Assembly: GCF_001584615.1 (NCBI RefSeq) | Contig: NZ_LQQC01000008.1 | Span: forward strand, 124,001 to 188,000 | Direction: 5' to 3' | Origin: Brevibacterium ravenspurgense | Lineage (GTDB): Bacteria; Actinomycetota; Actinomycetes; Actinomycetales; Brevibacteriaceae | DNA: 64,000 bases | Part shown: in pieces, positions 9,420-17,737 of the stretch | How positions within the stretch are numbered: position 1 is the stretch's first letter | Layout: each line of letters begins with the position of its first letter | Translations under genes and position numbers: made by a program | The notes under the pieces: model-generated | Databases searched by the model: none | What the model saw: the letters and a program-made list of their open reading frames with translations, nothing else | What the model was told of the DNA's origin: nothing

Positions 9420-10262
9420 TCACTCCCTGTGCAGGTACGCCTCGTAGACTTCGCGGGTCTTCAGCCCCGCGGTTTTGGCAACCTGTGCTGCTGCGTCCTT
9501 GCCGCGCATGCCCTGGGTGACGAGTTCAGACACCCTCTCCAGCACATCCTCCGGCTCTACGCCCGGCCCGTCGGTACCGGAAACGACGAGGGCGATTTCA
9601 CCTCGTACGCCGTCGGCAATGTCGAGCAGCACATCCGCGGCCCGACCGCGGATGACCTCTTCGTGCAGTTTGGTGAGTTCCCGGCACAGTGCGATTCGGC
9701 GGTCGTGGCCGAACACCTCGACGATGGCTTCGACCGACTGGACGATTCTGTGCGGGGCTTCGTAGAAGACCATGGTGCGCTCTTCGCGTTCCAGCGACTG
9801 CAGCAGGGCGCGGCGTTTGCCGGATTTGCGCGGCAGGAAGCCTTCGAAGGTGAAGCGGTCGGTGGGCAGGCCCGACAGCGCCAGCGCGGTTGTCACAGCG
9901 GTGGGGCCGGGTGCGCTGGTCACGGGCAGTCCGCGGTCGGATACGGCCTTCACCACGTGGTAGCCGGGGTCGGAAACACCGGGCATGCCGGCATCGGTGA
10001 GCAGCACGACGCGCATTCCGGAATCGACGGCGTCGGCGATTCTTTCAGCGCGGGACTGTTCGTTGTGGTCGAACAGGCTCATGATTTTGGCTGTGTGCTG
10101 GACTTCGAGCCGTTCGGCTAAATCGAGGAATCGGCGGGTGTCTTCAGCCGCAATGAGGTCGGCGGCGGCGATTTCTTCGCGCATACGCGGCGATGCGTCC
10201 CCGAGGTTGCCCAGCGGCGTCCCCACGAGCACGAGGGCGGCGCGGTCTGAGCTGTCAGTCAC
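9420..10262 (-). CDS. rsmI: 16S rRNA (cytidine-1402-2'-O)-methyltransferase RsmI
   Basis: This 280-residue protein is an SAM-dependent methyltransferase of the tetrapyrrole-methylase fold that modifies the ribose of C1402 in the decoding centre of 16S rRNA. Family motifs are VLVGTPLGNLGDASPRM at residues 11-27, AAEDTRRF, LLTDAGMPGVSDPGY and SAPGPTAVTTALALSGLPTD, followed by a GFLPRK block. The start is GTG at 10262 with an AAAGGA site upstream. It is encoded next to metG-tatD on the same strand and divergently from the mannosyltransferase gene, an arrangement common in actinobacteria. Confidence 0.96.
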   Translation of the reverse strand: MTDSSDRAALVLVGTPLGNLGDASPRMREEIAAADLIAAEDTRRFLDLAERLEVQHTAKIMSLFDHNEQSRAERIADAVDSGMRVVLLTDAGMPGVSDPGYHVVKAVSDRGLPVTSAPGPTAVTTALALSGLPTDRFTFEGFLPRKSGKRRALLQSLEREERTMVFYEAPHRIVQSVEAIVEVFGHDRRIALCRELTKLHEEVIRGRAADVLLDIADGVRGEIALVVSGTDGPGVEPEDVLERVSELVTQGMRGKDAAAQVAKTAGLKTREVYEAYLHRE

Positions 10263-10372
10263 GGTCGTGTCCTTTTGTTCTGGAGGTGGCGAGGTGTTGG
10301 GGAGGCGCCGAGGTGCCCGCCGGCCAGCGGTCCAGGCACGGGTCGGTGCGGGTCAGGTTCCGAAAGCTGGGG

Positions 10373-10867
10373 TCAGGAACCGGCGAAGGCTCCAAAGCCG
10401 ATGAGAACGCCGAAGAGCGCGAGGAAGCCCAGCATGAGCAGCAGAACGATTCCGGTGCCTACGTAGCCGCAGATCAATCCGCCGATGGCCAAGCCTCGGC
10501 CCTGTTCGCCCGTCTTCTTGATCTGGGAAAGCGAAATGTGACCCAGCACGATGCCGACCAGCAGACCCAGGAACAGCGGACTGAAAGCCCATCCCAACAA
10601 AAATCCGACAAGGGAGCTGACCAGCGATCCGATCGCCATGCCGTTGGTGCCCGGTGGCTGGTAGTACCCAGTCGGCTGTCCGTAGGGCTGGCCGTACGCC
10701 TGCCCGTACTGCTGGCCAAAGGGCTGCGCGTAGGACTGATCCTGGTAGCCGTAGGCCTGCTGACCGTATGCCTGGCCTTGGTAGCCGCTGTTGTCAGGCT
10801 GTGAATACGGCTGAAGACTGCCCTGCGGCTGTTCCTCAGGCGGCTGGGGAATATACGAGCTGGACAC
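10373..10867 (-). CDS. DUF4190-type small membrane protein with Gln/Tyr/Gly-rich N-terminus
   Basis: This 164-residue protein has two parts. Residues 1-72 are low complexity, built of repeats such as AYGQQAYGYQDQSYAQ and rich in Gln, Tyr, Gly and Pro. Residues 75-164 hold two long hydrophobic segments on either side of ISLSQIKKTGEQGRGLAIGG, which matches the DUF4190 pattern. The family is common in actinobacteria and its function is unknown; a membrane protein with a disordered cytoplasmic tail is what the sequence shows. The start is GTG at 10867 behind AGGAG. Confidence 0.85.
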   Translation of the reverse strand: MSSSYIPQPPEEQPQGSLQPYSQPDNSGYQGQAYGQQAYGYQDQSYAQPFGQQYGQAYGQPYGQPTGYYQPPGTNGMAIGSLVSSLVGFLLGWAFSPLFLGLLVGIVLGHISLSQIKKTGEQGRGLAIGGLICGYVGTGIVLLLMLGFLALFGVLIGFGAFAGS

Positions 10868-10957
10868 TGCGGCTCCTCGAAGATCGGGGTGCGTACGCGC
10901 CCAGTGTAGCCCCGCCGGTACCGCCGCTGTCAGTTCAGCCGTGTCAGCGTCTCCATC

Positions 10958-10963
10958 TAGACT
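10958..10963 (+). promoter_or_regulatory. -10 box of a leaderless promoter for the mannosyltransferase
   Basis: TAGACT ends six bases before the GTG at 10970. No ribosome-binding site fits in GGCGCC between them. The arrangement is the same as upstream of metG. Confidence 0.55.
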
Positions 10964-10969
10964 GGCGCC

Positions 10970-12592
10970 GTGAGTTCATTGGCGTCAGATATGCGCAGCA
11001 GCACCGGGGCACAGCGCATCCGGCCAAGCGGGCTGCGCGCGCGAGTGCCGCAGAACCCTGCGCTGACGTCCGTGTGGGGCTGGGTGTGGCCGCTGCTGAT
11101 TGCCGCTGTCGGCGGATTTCTGCGCATGCTGCGCTTGGACCATCCGCGCGAACTCGTTTTTGACGAAACCTATTACGTCAAGGACGCCTACTCGATTGCC
11201 CATCACGGGGTCGAACTCAAATGGGCTGAGGACGCCAACGGCAAGTTCGCCGCCGGCGATTTCTCGGCGCTGACCGATGACCCTTCGTATGTTGTCCATC
11301 CGCCGCTGGGCAAATGGATGCTCGGGGCCGGTCAGCTGCTTTTCGGCGACGGCACCAATCCTTTTGGCTGGCGCTTTACGGCAGCGCTCATCGGCACCAT
11401 CAGCATTGTGATCATCGCCCGCATTGCCATCCGCATGTTCGGTTCGGTGTGGCTGGGTGCAGCGGCCGCCCTGCTGTTGGCGGCTGACGGGCAGCATTTC
11501 GTTCATTCGCGCACGGGCCTGCTAGACATTTTCGTCATGTTCTTTGTGCTCATCGCGTTCTTGCTGCTGCTCATTGACCGCGACGACGCCCGCAAGAAGA
11601 TCCTGCAGCGCACAGGTCCTAGTGTCGACAAGCAGCACACGGGCTCCAAACCGTGGTTCATGCCGGCTTCTTTCGGCCCATCGCTGGGTCTTCGTCCGTG
11701 GCGACTGGCCGGCGGCATTGCCTTAGGTCTTGCCTGCGGCGTCAAATGGAACGGCCTGTACGCGCTGGCTGTTTTCGGCATCATGATTGTTCTGTGGGAT
11801 GTCGCCAACCGTCGCGCAGCAGGCATTCGCCGCCCGTGGCTTGCGGCACTCGGCAAAGACTCCGTGCCTGCGTTCATGTCCCTCGTTCCGGTGGCCGGCC
11901 TCGTGTACCTACTGTGCTGGATCGGGTGGATCCTCAGCCCCAAGGGCTGGGACCGCAGCTGGGCCGCTGACAACAGCGGCTGGTGGGATTTCCTGCCTGA
12001 CTGGATGGTCAGCCTTGCGCACTATCACTACACCGCCTACAACTTCCACGTCGGCCTCGACAAACCGCACACCTACATGTCCAACCCGTGGGGCTGGCCT
12101 GTGCAGTGGCGGCCCACCAGCTTCTACTACCGCTCCTACGGTTTGGGTGAACACGGCTGCGCGGTCGAGAAGTGCTCGGCTGCGATTCTCTCCGTGGGCA
12201 ACCCCGTGGTGTGGGGCCTGGGAACCGTGGCTCTCGTCGTTGTTCTGCTGGCCTGGGCACTGCGCCGCGACTGGCGGACCGGAGCAATCCTCGCCGGGCT
12301 TGCCGCAGTGTGGCTGCCGTGGTTCAACTACCAGCACCGCACAATCTTCACCTTCTACACCATCGTCATGGTGCCGTTCATCGTTCTTGCACTTATCTAC
12401 GCTCTCGGCATTGTGTGGGGAACAGCTACCGGCAACGCATCAGCACGGTCACTGCGGGCTCGCCGCCTGGCCGTCGCGGCAATCCTCGCGGCTGCGGTCC
12501 TCGTCTTCGCCTTCTACTATCCCATTTGGACGGGCACCACGATTCCCTACGATTCCTGGCGTATGCGCATGCTCAACCCCACCTGGATCTGA
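10970..12592 (+). CDS. pmt: Protein O-mannosyltransferase (PMT family, GT-C)
   Basis: This 540-residue polytopic membrane enzyme transfers mannose from a polyprenyl-phosphate donor to Ser/Thr residues of secreted proteins. The first extracytoplasmic loop holds RELVFDETYYVKDAYSI at about residues 61-77, where the DE pair is the catalytic signature. Later blocks include HPPLGKWMLGAG, NPFGWRF, GVKWNGLYAL and WGWPVQWRPTSFYYRSY, all typical of actinobacterial Pmt. The GTG at 10970 is chosen because a -10 box lies six bases upstream (leaderless start). It is divergent from rsmI and the DUF4190 gene, which matches the conserved actinobacterial neighbourhood. Confidence 0.95.
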   Translation: MSSLASDMRSSTGAQRIRPSGLRARVPQNPALTSVWGWVWPLLIAAVGGFLRMLRLDHPRELVFDETYYVKDAYSIAHHGVELKWAEDANGKFAAGDFSALTDDPSYVVHPPLGKWMLGAGQLLFGDGTNPFGWRFTAALIGTISIVIIARIAIRMFGSVWLGAAAALLLAADGQHFVHSRTGLLDIFVMFFVLIAFLLLLIDRDDARKKILQRTGPSVDKQHTGSKPWFMPASFGPSLGLRPWRLAGGIALGLACGVKWNGLYALAVFGIMIVLWDVANRRAAGIRRPWLAALGKDSVPAFMSLVPVAGLVYLLCWIGWILSPKGWDRSWAADNSGWWDFLPDWMVSLAHYHYTAYNFHVGLDKPHTYMSNPWGWPVQWRPTSFYYRSYGLGEHGCAVEKCSAAILSVGNPVVWGLGTVALVVVLLAWALRRDWRTGAILAGLAAVWLPWFNYQHRTIFTFYTIVMVPFIVLALIYALGIVWGTATGNASARSLRARRLAVAAILAAAVLVFAFYYPIWTGTTIPYDSWRMRMLNPTWI

Positions 12593-12661
12593 CCGGACCG
12601 CACACCCAACACCAGCACAGCCCCGCAGCTGAGCCTCACCTCGACAGCCTGCCCACCCAGG

Positions 12662-12688
12662 AACCTCCTCCGATTTCGGAGGAAGGTT
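12662..12688 (+). terminator. Hairpin behind the mannosyltransferase gene, possible terminator
   Basis: The arms AACCTCCTCCGA and TCGGAGGAAGGTT pair with one bulge. There is no U-run, so its action as an intrinsic terminator is uncertain. It lies 70 bases after the stop codon. Confidence 0.4.
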
Positions 12689-12746
12689 AACCGGAATCTA
12701 TCTGTCGCGTAGCTTCGATTTAAGATTCCGTTCGCAAGGGGCTACT

Positions 12747-12752
12747 GATAAT
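12747..12752 (+). promoter_or_regulatory. -10 box of a leaderless promoter for the CMP-nonulosonate synthetase gene
   Basis: GATAAT ends eight bases before the ATG at 12761, and the gap GGACCCCT holds no convincing ribosome-binding site. Confidence 0.45.
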
Positions 12753-12760
12753 GGACCCCT

Positions 12761-14029
12761 ATGACCATTTCAGCCAACACTCCCCCGTCCCCCGCCGCAG
12801 ATAACGCACCCAGCGAAAAATCCGCATCGGCGGTGGCAATCATTCCGGCCCGTGGTGGTTCCAAGGGCATCCCGCTGAAGAACCTGCAGAAGATCGGTGG
12901 GCGCTCCTTGTTGGCGCGAGCCATCGACGCGGCTCAGCGAAGCACTGAAATCGACACTGTCGTCGTTTCCACTGACCACCAGGGCATTGCCGAAGAAGCT
13001 CGCGCGCACGGGGCCGAAGTTGTTATGCGTCCCGACGACATCAGCGGCGACACCGCCTCGAGCGAATCCGCTCTGCTGTACACGCTCGCGCAGCTCAGCC
13101 GCACCCACAAGCCCTTTGACATCACGGTGTTCATCCAGTGCACCTCGCCTTTCATCAACCCGCAGGACCTCGACGAAGCCACAGCCGCCGTCGCAGCTGG
13201 ACGTCACGACGTCGTGTTCTCCGCGGCCGTTGACCATTCATTCTTGTGGAAGCTCAGCCCGGACAACACTGCAGAGGCCGTAGGCCACAGGGCGGAGTTC
13301 CGCCCCCGCCGCCAGGACCGCGAACCGCACTTCTCCGAAACCGGCGCGTTCTACGTCATGCGCACTGCCGGCTTCCAGGAATCGGGTCACCGCTTCTTCG
13401 GCTCGATCGGCATCCAGGAAGTCCCAGAAGACGACGCCCGCGAAATCGATTCACTGTCTGACCTCACGCTGCTTCGCGCGCTGGCTGACCAGCGTCAGCA
13501 GGACACATCACAGCTGAGCGAACTCGACATTGACGCTGTTGTTACGGACTTCGACGGTGTGCACACGGATGACCGCGTGTTCGTTGCCGAAGACGGCACG
13601 GAATCAGTGCCGGTCCACCGCGGTGACGGCATGGGTGTGTCTCGCCTGGTCAAGGCCGGTGTGCCGTTTCTCATTCTGTCGAAGGAACGCAACCCGGTGG
13701 TCACCCGCCGCGCAGAGAAGCTGCGGGTGGAAGTTGCTCAGGGCATCGACAACAAGGCCCACGTGATTGCCGGCTGGATGGCCTCACACGGCCTGGACCC
13801 GGCCCGGGTTGCCTATGTCGGCAATGACATCAACGACCTTGAAGCCTTCAGCGAGGTCGGCTGGCCGATTGCGGTTGCCGATGCTCACCCGGCTGTTCTT
13901 GCCGCCGCACGTCACGTGCTGGCATCAGAAGGCGGCCGAGGTGCCGTCCGCGAGGTCTGCGACCTCGTCCACGTGCCCACCCGCCATTCGGCAGGTGTCC
14001 AGGAACCCCAGCCATCCACCACCCACTGA
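12761..14029 (+). CDS. Bifunctional CMP-nonulosonate (sialate/Kdn-type) cytidylyltransferase fused to KdsC-like HAD phosphatase
   Basis: This 422-residue fusion joins two steps of nonulosonic acid activation. Residues 24-245 form a NeuA-type cytidylyltransferase that makes a CMP-sugar from CTP; the nucleotide-binding motif IPARGGSKGIPLKN spans residues 28-41, and VFIQCTSPF and SETGAFYVM follow. Residues 256-410 form a HAD phosphatase of the KdsC type with DFDGVHTD at residues 263-270, a LSKERNP block with the conserved lysine, and GNDINDLEAF as metal-binding motif IV. The catalytic aspartates 263 and 265 are intact, so the domain should be active, perhaps on a nonulosonate 9-phosphate. Vertebrate CMP-sialate synthetases also carry a HAD domain. 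The next gene encodes NeuB. The exact sugar (Neu5Ac, Kdn, legionaminate) cannot be read from the sequence. Confidence 0.92.
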   Translation: MTISANTPPSPAADNAPSEKSASAVAIIPARGGSKGIPLKNLQKIGGRSLLARAIDAAQRSTEIDTVVVSTDHQGIAEEARAHGAEVVMRPDDISGDTASSESALLYTLAQLSRTHKPFDITVFIQCTSPFINPQDLDEATAAVAAGRHDVVFSAAVDHSFLWKLSPDNTAEAVGHRAEFRPRRQDREPHFSETGAFYVMRTAGFQESGHRFFGSIGIQEVPEDDAREIDSLSDLTLLRALADQRQQDTSQLSELDIDAVVTDFDGVHTDDRVFVAEDGTESVPVHRGDGMGVSRLVKAGVPFLILSKERNPVVTRRAEKLRVEVAQGIDNKAHVIAGWMASHGLDPARVAYVGNDINDLEAFSEVGWPIAVADAHPAVLAAARHVLASEGGRGAVREVCDLVHVPTRHSAGVQEPQPSTTH

Positions 14030-14059
14030 GCTAAAAACCTCCCACCCGAAAGGATTGAC

Positions 14060-14971
14060 ATGACTGCTGTCCCCTACTCCAGCACCAGCGAAGGCAAGAC
14101 CATCACTCCCGTTGCCATCGGCGAACACAAGGTCGGACCGGGCAACCCCACCTACCTGATCGGCGAAATCGGCATCAACCACAACGGTGACGTCGAACTG
14201 GCCAAGCAGCTCATGGACGTTTCCAAGGTTGCCGGCGCACAGGCTGTGAAGTTCCAGAAGCGCAACCCGGAAGTGGCCGTTCCGGAGCACCAGAAGTCCA
14301 AGCCGCGCTCCACCCCGTGGGGCGAAATGACCTACCTGGAATACAAGTACCGCGTTGAGTTCGAAGACGAACAGTACACCGAAATCGACCGCTACGCCAA
14401 GGAACTGGGCCTGCAGTGGTTTGCCAGCCCGTGGGACGTTGACTCGGTGAACTTCCTCGAAAAGTTCGACGCTGTCACTCACAAGGTTGCTTCGGCTTCC
14501 ATCACCGACGTCAAGCTGCTTGAGGCTCTGCGCGACACCGGCAAGCCGCTCATCATGTCCACCGGTATGTCGACTCTCGAGCAGATTGACCGCGCCGTGG
14601 AGATCCTCGGCACCGACAACCTGGTTCTTATGCACGCCACCTCGACCTACCCGCTGCCGGCCGAAGAAGTGAACCTGCTGGCCATCCCGGCTTTGCGCGA
14701 ACGCTACGGCGTTCCGGTCGGCTACTCCGGCCACGAACTGGGCACCACCATCACCACCGCGGCAGTCGCCCTGGGTGCTGTGACGGTTGAACGTCACATC
14801 ACGCTGGATTCGGCCATGTGGGGTTCGGACCAGTCGGCCTCCATGGAACCGGCTGAGTTCATTTCGCTCGGACGCCAGATCCGCGAAATCGAAACCGCTC
14901 TGGGTGACGGCAACAAGCGCGTCATGCCGGGCGAAGAACCCAAGATCGCTTCGCTGCGCGTCCACAACTGA
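14060..14971 (+). CDS. neuB: NeuB-type nonulosonate synthase lacking the SAF domain
   Basis: This 303-residue protein is the TIM-barrel part of sialic acid synthase, which condenses phosphoenolpyruvate with a mannose-type sugar to form a nine-carbon keto acid. Motifs include LIGEIGINHNGDVELAKQL from residue 33, AVKFQKRNP, STGMSTLEQID, LMHATSTYPLP and GYSGHE. Typical NeuB proteins have about 345 residues with a C-terminal antifreeze-like SAF domain; this one ends EEPKIASLRVHN exactly before it. It has its own GAAAGGA ribosome-binding site 30 bases behind the cytidylyltransferase gene. No NeuC-type epimerase gene is in the window. The missing SAF domain and the neighbouring phosphatase suggest mannose-6-phosphate as substrate, which is an inference. 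Confidence 0.93.
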   Translation: MTAVPYSSTSEGKTITPVAIGEHKVGPGNPTYLIGEIGINHNGDVELAKQLMDVSKVAGAQAVKFQKRNPEVAVPEHQKSKPRSTPWGEMTYLEYKYRVEFEDEQYTEIDRYAKELGLQWFASPWDVDSVNFLEKFDAVTHKVASASITDVKLLEALRDTGKPLIMSTGMSTLEQIDRAVEILGTDNLVLMHATSTYPLPAEEVNLLAIPALRERYGVPVGYSGHELGTTITTAAVALGAVTVERHITLDSAMWGSDQSASMEPAEFISLGRQIREIETALGDGNKRVMPGEEPKIASLRVHN

Positions 14972-14998
14972 GTCACGCTGACTATCTCAATCGACTCT

Positions 14999-15036
14999 CA
15001 GTTCGCACCTCGGCACATGTGCCGGGGTGCGAACTG
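14999..15036 (+). terminator. Long hairpin between neuB and the next glycosyltransferase
   Basis: The arms CAGTTCGCACCTCGGCA and TGCCGGGGTGCGAACTG pair along 17 positions (one mismatch) around the loop CATG. Only AATT follows, so it may attenuate rather than fully stop transcription into the next two genes. It also shows that the GT2 gene cannot plausibly start at the upstream ATG at 15027, which lies in the stem. Confidence 0.55.
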
Positions 15037-15071
15037 AATTGACCGCAGTTTGTAAACAGCGAAAGATTCTC

Positions 15072-16277
15072 ATGGCCAAGATTTCCCTTATCGTTCCGGC
15101 AAAAGACTGTGCGCACTACCTGCCGCAGGCTTACCGGTCCATCCTCATGCAGTCTGAGCCTCACCCCCTGCAGCCCAATCCCATTGATCTGACGGAACTG
15201 CAGGTCATCGCAATCGATGACGGAAGCTCAGACAACACTCCACAGGTCCTCAATGAGATCGGGGCGAAGTTCGACAACTTCGAAGTCATCACGAACCCAA
15301 CCAATGTCGGCCTGGCGAACGGCCGCAATCAGGGGCTCGACCGGGCTGAGGGCGAATACATCGTCTTTCTTGACGGAGACGACTGGCTGGCACCGAACCA
15401 CCTGGCCACCATGCTCACTGCAATGGACAGTCTGAACGTTGATTTTGTTCGCTGCGACCACACAACCGTCACCGGGAATCGACGTGGCCTCAAGCGCGCT
15501 CCGATGTCGGTTCGCGGACGCGCACTCAACCCTCGCACAGGCGTCCTTCCGGCTCACACCAGCTCCATGGTCGACTATCCCTACGCGTGGGCGGGGATCT
15601 TCCACAAGCGCCTGCGCGATTCCGGCCTTCTGTATTTTCCCAAAGACTTCATGACAGCCGAAGACCGAAGCTGGATCTGGGGTCTGCACCTGGACGCAGA
15701 ATCATTTGCCGTAGTTGATGCCCCAGGCATCATGTACCGGCGCAATGTCAGCGGTTCACTCACTCAGATCCTGGACGAACGCCAACTGATGTTCCTGGAC
15801 GCTTTTGACCTGATCTTCGACCGTCTGGAAAAGGATCCTGAAGGGCACACGTTCTTCCCCAAGGCGGCCCGCAACCTGTTCGCCCTCATGGAGCATCACC
15901 ACAAGCGCTACGTCCAAGCCGTCGCCTATGCTCAGGCAGCCGCAGAGCTCGGGATCGAAACAGGCGCTGTTGGCTCAGACGCTTCGGTGCTTGACCAGAT
16001 TAAGCGCCGCATGACTGGTCGCCGCGGGCGTTCGCAGATGTTCTTGGCAGCGGTGGAAGAACAGCGCCGCAACATTCAGAGCACCAAGAACCTGCGCGAC
16101 CTCCCGCCGGTCCAGAACATCCCTCAGGAGGTGCAGGAGGCGCTTCGGGCCGGCGGCCGCCGGGTAGCTCAACGCATTCCTCGCGACGTTTTCAGCGAAG
16201 TCTTCGCTACCAGCACCGAACTGCGGCAGGCCCATATTTCCTGGTATCTGCCGGAAGCAGAAAGGACATCAGCATGA
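15072..16277 (+). CDS. Glycosyltransferase family 2
   Basis: This 401-residue protein opens MAKISLIVPAKDCAHYLPQA, continues with VIAIDDGSSDNT and carries the acidic metal/nucleotide motif FLDGDDWLAP near residue 105, all of the GT-A fold of family 2. It has no membrane segment, so it should act in the cytoplasm on an activated sugar. The C-terminal 130 residues are helical and Arg-rich with no family I recognise. The ATG at 15072 is chosen because similarity begins there. It overlaps the next gene by four bases (ATGA), so it is translationally coupled to the polysialyltransferase-like protein, and it is likely part of the same polymer pathway. Confidence 0.88.
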   Translation: MAKISLIVPAKDCAHYLPQAYRSILMQSEPHPLQPNPIDLTELQVIAIDDGSSDNTPQVLNEIGAKFDNFEVITNPTNVGLANGRNQGLDRAEGEYIVFLDGDDWLAPNHLATMLTAMDSLNVDFVRCDHTTVTGNRRGLKRAPMSVRGRALNPRTGVLPAHTSSMVDYPYAWAGIFHKRLRDSGLLYFPKDFMTAEDRSWIWGLHLDAESFAVVDAPGIMYRRNVSGSLTQILDERQLMFLDAFDLIFDRLEKDPEGHTFFPKAARNLFALMEHHHKRYVQAVAYAQAAAELGIETGAVGSDASVLDQIKRRMTGRRGRSQMFLAAVEEQRRNIQSTKNLRDLPPVQNIPQEVQEALRAGGRRVAQRIPRDVFSEVFATSTELRQAHISWYLPEAERTSA

Positions 16278-17737
16278 AGCAGCTGTTCTTCGTTTCCACC
16301 ATGTCCCAGGTGATCACCCTGGCCGCGGGCATTGACAATGGAGCCTACGACACAGGTTGGCTGCCGCAGGTGGCGTCTTTGCCGATTGGACAGCCGTACA
16401 GCGCACTTGAGGGGATGCCCGTGCAGCAGCGTGTGCGGGAAGACTTCCCCGCCGTTGACGAGCGCGTCCTGGTCGTCTCGAACCATTCGCTTGCCCCTGA
16501 AACTGCCGCACTGCTGTGGGAACTGCCGGAAGCGCAGCCAGCGCTGAGCCGCTTTGATCGCGTGGTTGATCTCAACGCCACACTGTCGCCCATTCATCCT
16601 TCCACGTGGTCTCCAAACGCCACGGAGCTTCCCGTGTGGGACCGTCTGCTGCGTGAGCGGTGGGATTTGGGTGATGCCGAACTTGAGCTCATTGTTGAAT
16701 CTCCGCAGGTCAACCCTGCTGTGGCGATTGGCCGTGTTTTTCACACCGCTTTTCAGCGGGTTCACGCGGATGGACTCATGTCCTATGCGGCAACCCGCAA
16801 TCAGCTGCACCTGACAAATGGTCAGCGTATGACTTCGCTCCACTACCTGCCCTATGTTGAAGGCCTCGAGCCGGTTCTTTTGAGCGAGCACGGAATTGTT
16901 CCTGTTCCGTTGGGTTGGGATGCGTACCGTTCCGTGGTTCTTGAAAGCCTGGAGACAGTCCGGGCGGTTCTCGATGCTGAACTCGGCTCGCTCTCCGGAG
17001 ACTCCACTGCTCTGGTGGTGGGCCAGTACCTGGCCTCCCTCGACATCCTCACCGATGACGAAGAGGACCGGCTGCACGTCAGAATGCTGGAGGAGGCACA
17101 CCGCCGAGGTGCCTCTCACGTAGTCTTCAAACCTCACCCCGCGGCTCCACCGGCTGCGGTGAGCGCTCTGCGGGAAGCCGCTGAAAAGCTGGGCCTTGGG
17201 TTCACGGTGTTTGACCGTCCCGTCATCGCCGAAGCGATTTTGGCTTATCTGTCGCCAGCCTGCGTGATCGGCTGTTTCTCGACAACACTTGCGACAGCGC
17301 GCGCCGCCTATGGAATTCCCGCTGTTGCGGTTGGCACCCAGAAAGTGCTGAGCGCACTTACTCCCTTCGAGAACTCCAACCGCATTCCTGCAGTCATCTG
17401 TGATGCGATCATGGACGGTTCCAGCGGCGAGCTCAGCTCCACGGAAGTTGCGCGTCTGCAGGGCCTGATCGAAGCAATTGCCTACGCATCGCGCCCCAGG
17501 GTGGTTCCACACCTTCGCGTAAACGCTGAGTCGTTCCTGGAATCTGCTCAGCACAACACGGATCTGGGCTACTTCCGCAGGCGCAGGCTGACCAAGCTCA
17601 ACCTTCCGGGAGCTTTGCCGAAAAGGAAATGGTCACCGTCGGGCAAGGTTGAAAAGCGCCTTCCGACGCCTCTGCGCGCACCGTACCGCAAGCTGCGCAA
17701 GCAGGTGAAGAGCACGGTCAAGACCTTAAAGCGCTGA
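16274..17737 (+). CDS. Polysialyltransferase-like glycosyltransferase
   Basis: This 487-residue protein resembles the alpha-2,8-polysialyltransferase-type family. It opens MKQLFFVSTMSQVITLAAGI, holds the HVVFKPHPAAPP stretch whose KPHP at residues 286-289 matches the HP motif that binds the CMP donor, and has CVIGCFSTTLATARAAYGIP further on, which fits the conserved Ser/Thr region. The tail after residue 430 is very basic (KRKWSPSGKVEKRLP), suggesting membrane or polymer contact. Its position directly behind NeuB, the CMP-sugar synthetase and a coupled GT2 supports transfer of a nonulosonic acid. It converges with the membrane protein gene at 17726, overlapping it by 12 bases. Acceptor and linkage are unknown. 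Confidence 0.78.
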   Translation: MKQLFFVSTMSQVITLAAGIDNGAYDTGWLPQVASLPIGQPYSALEGMPVQQRVREDFPAVDERVLVVSNHSLAPETAALLWELPEAQPALSRFDRVVDLNATLSPIHPSTWSPNATELPVWDRLLRERWDLGDAELELIVESPQVNPAVAIGRVFHTAFQRVHADGLMSYAATRNQLHLTNGQRMTSLHYLPYVEGLEPVLLSEHGIVPVPLGWDAYRSVVLESLETVRAVLDAELGSLSGDSTALVVGQYLASLDILTDDEEDRLHVRMLEEAHRRGASHVVFKPHPAAPPAAVSALREAAEKLGLGFTVFDRPVIAEAILAYLSPACVIGCFSTTLATARAAYGIPAVAVGTQKVLSALTPFENSNRIPAVICDAIMDGSSGELSSTEVARLQGLIEAIAYASRPRVVPHLRVNAESFLESAQHNTDLGYFRRRRLTKLNLPGALPKRKWSPSGKVEKRLPTPLRAPYRKLRKQVKSTVKTLKR

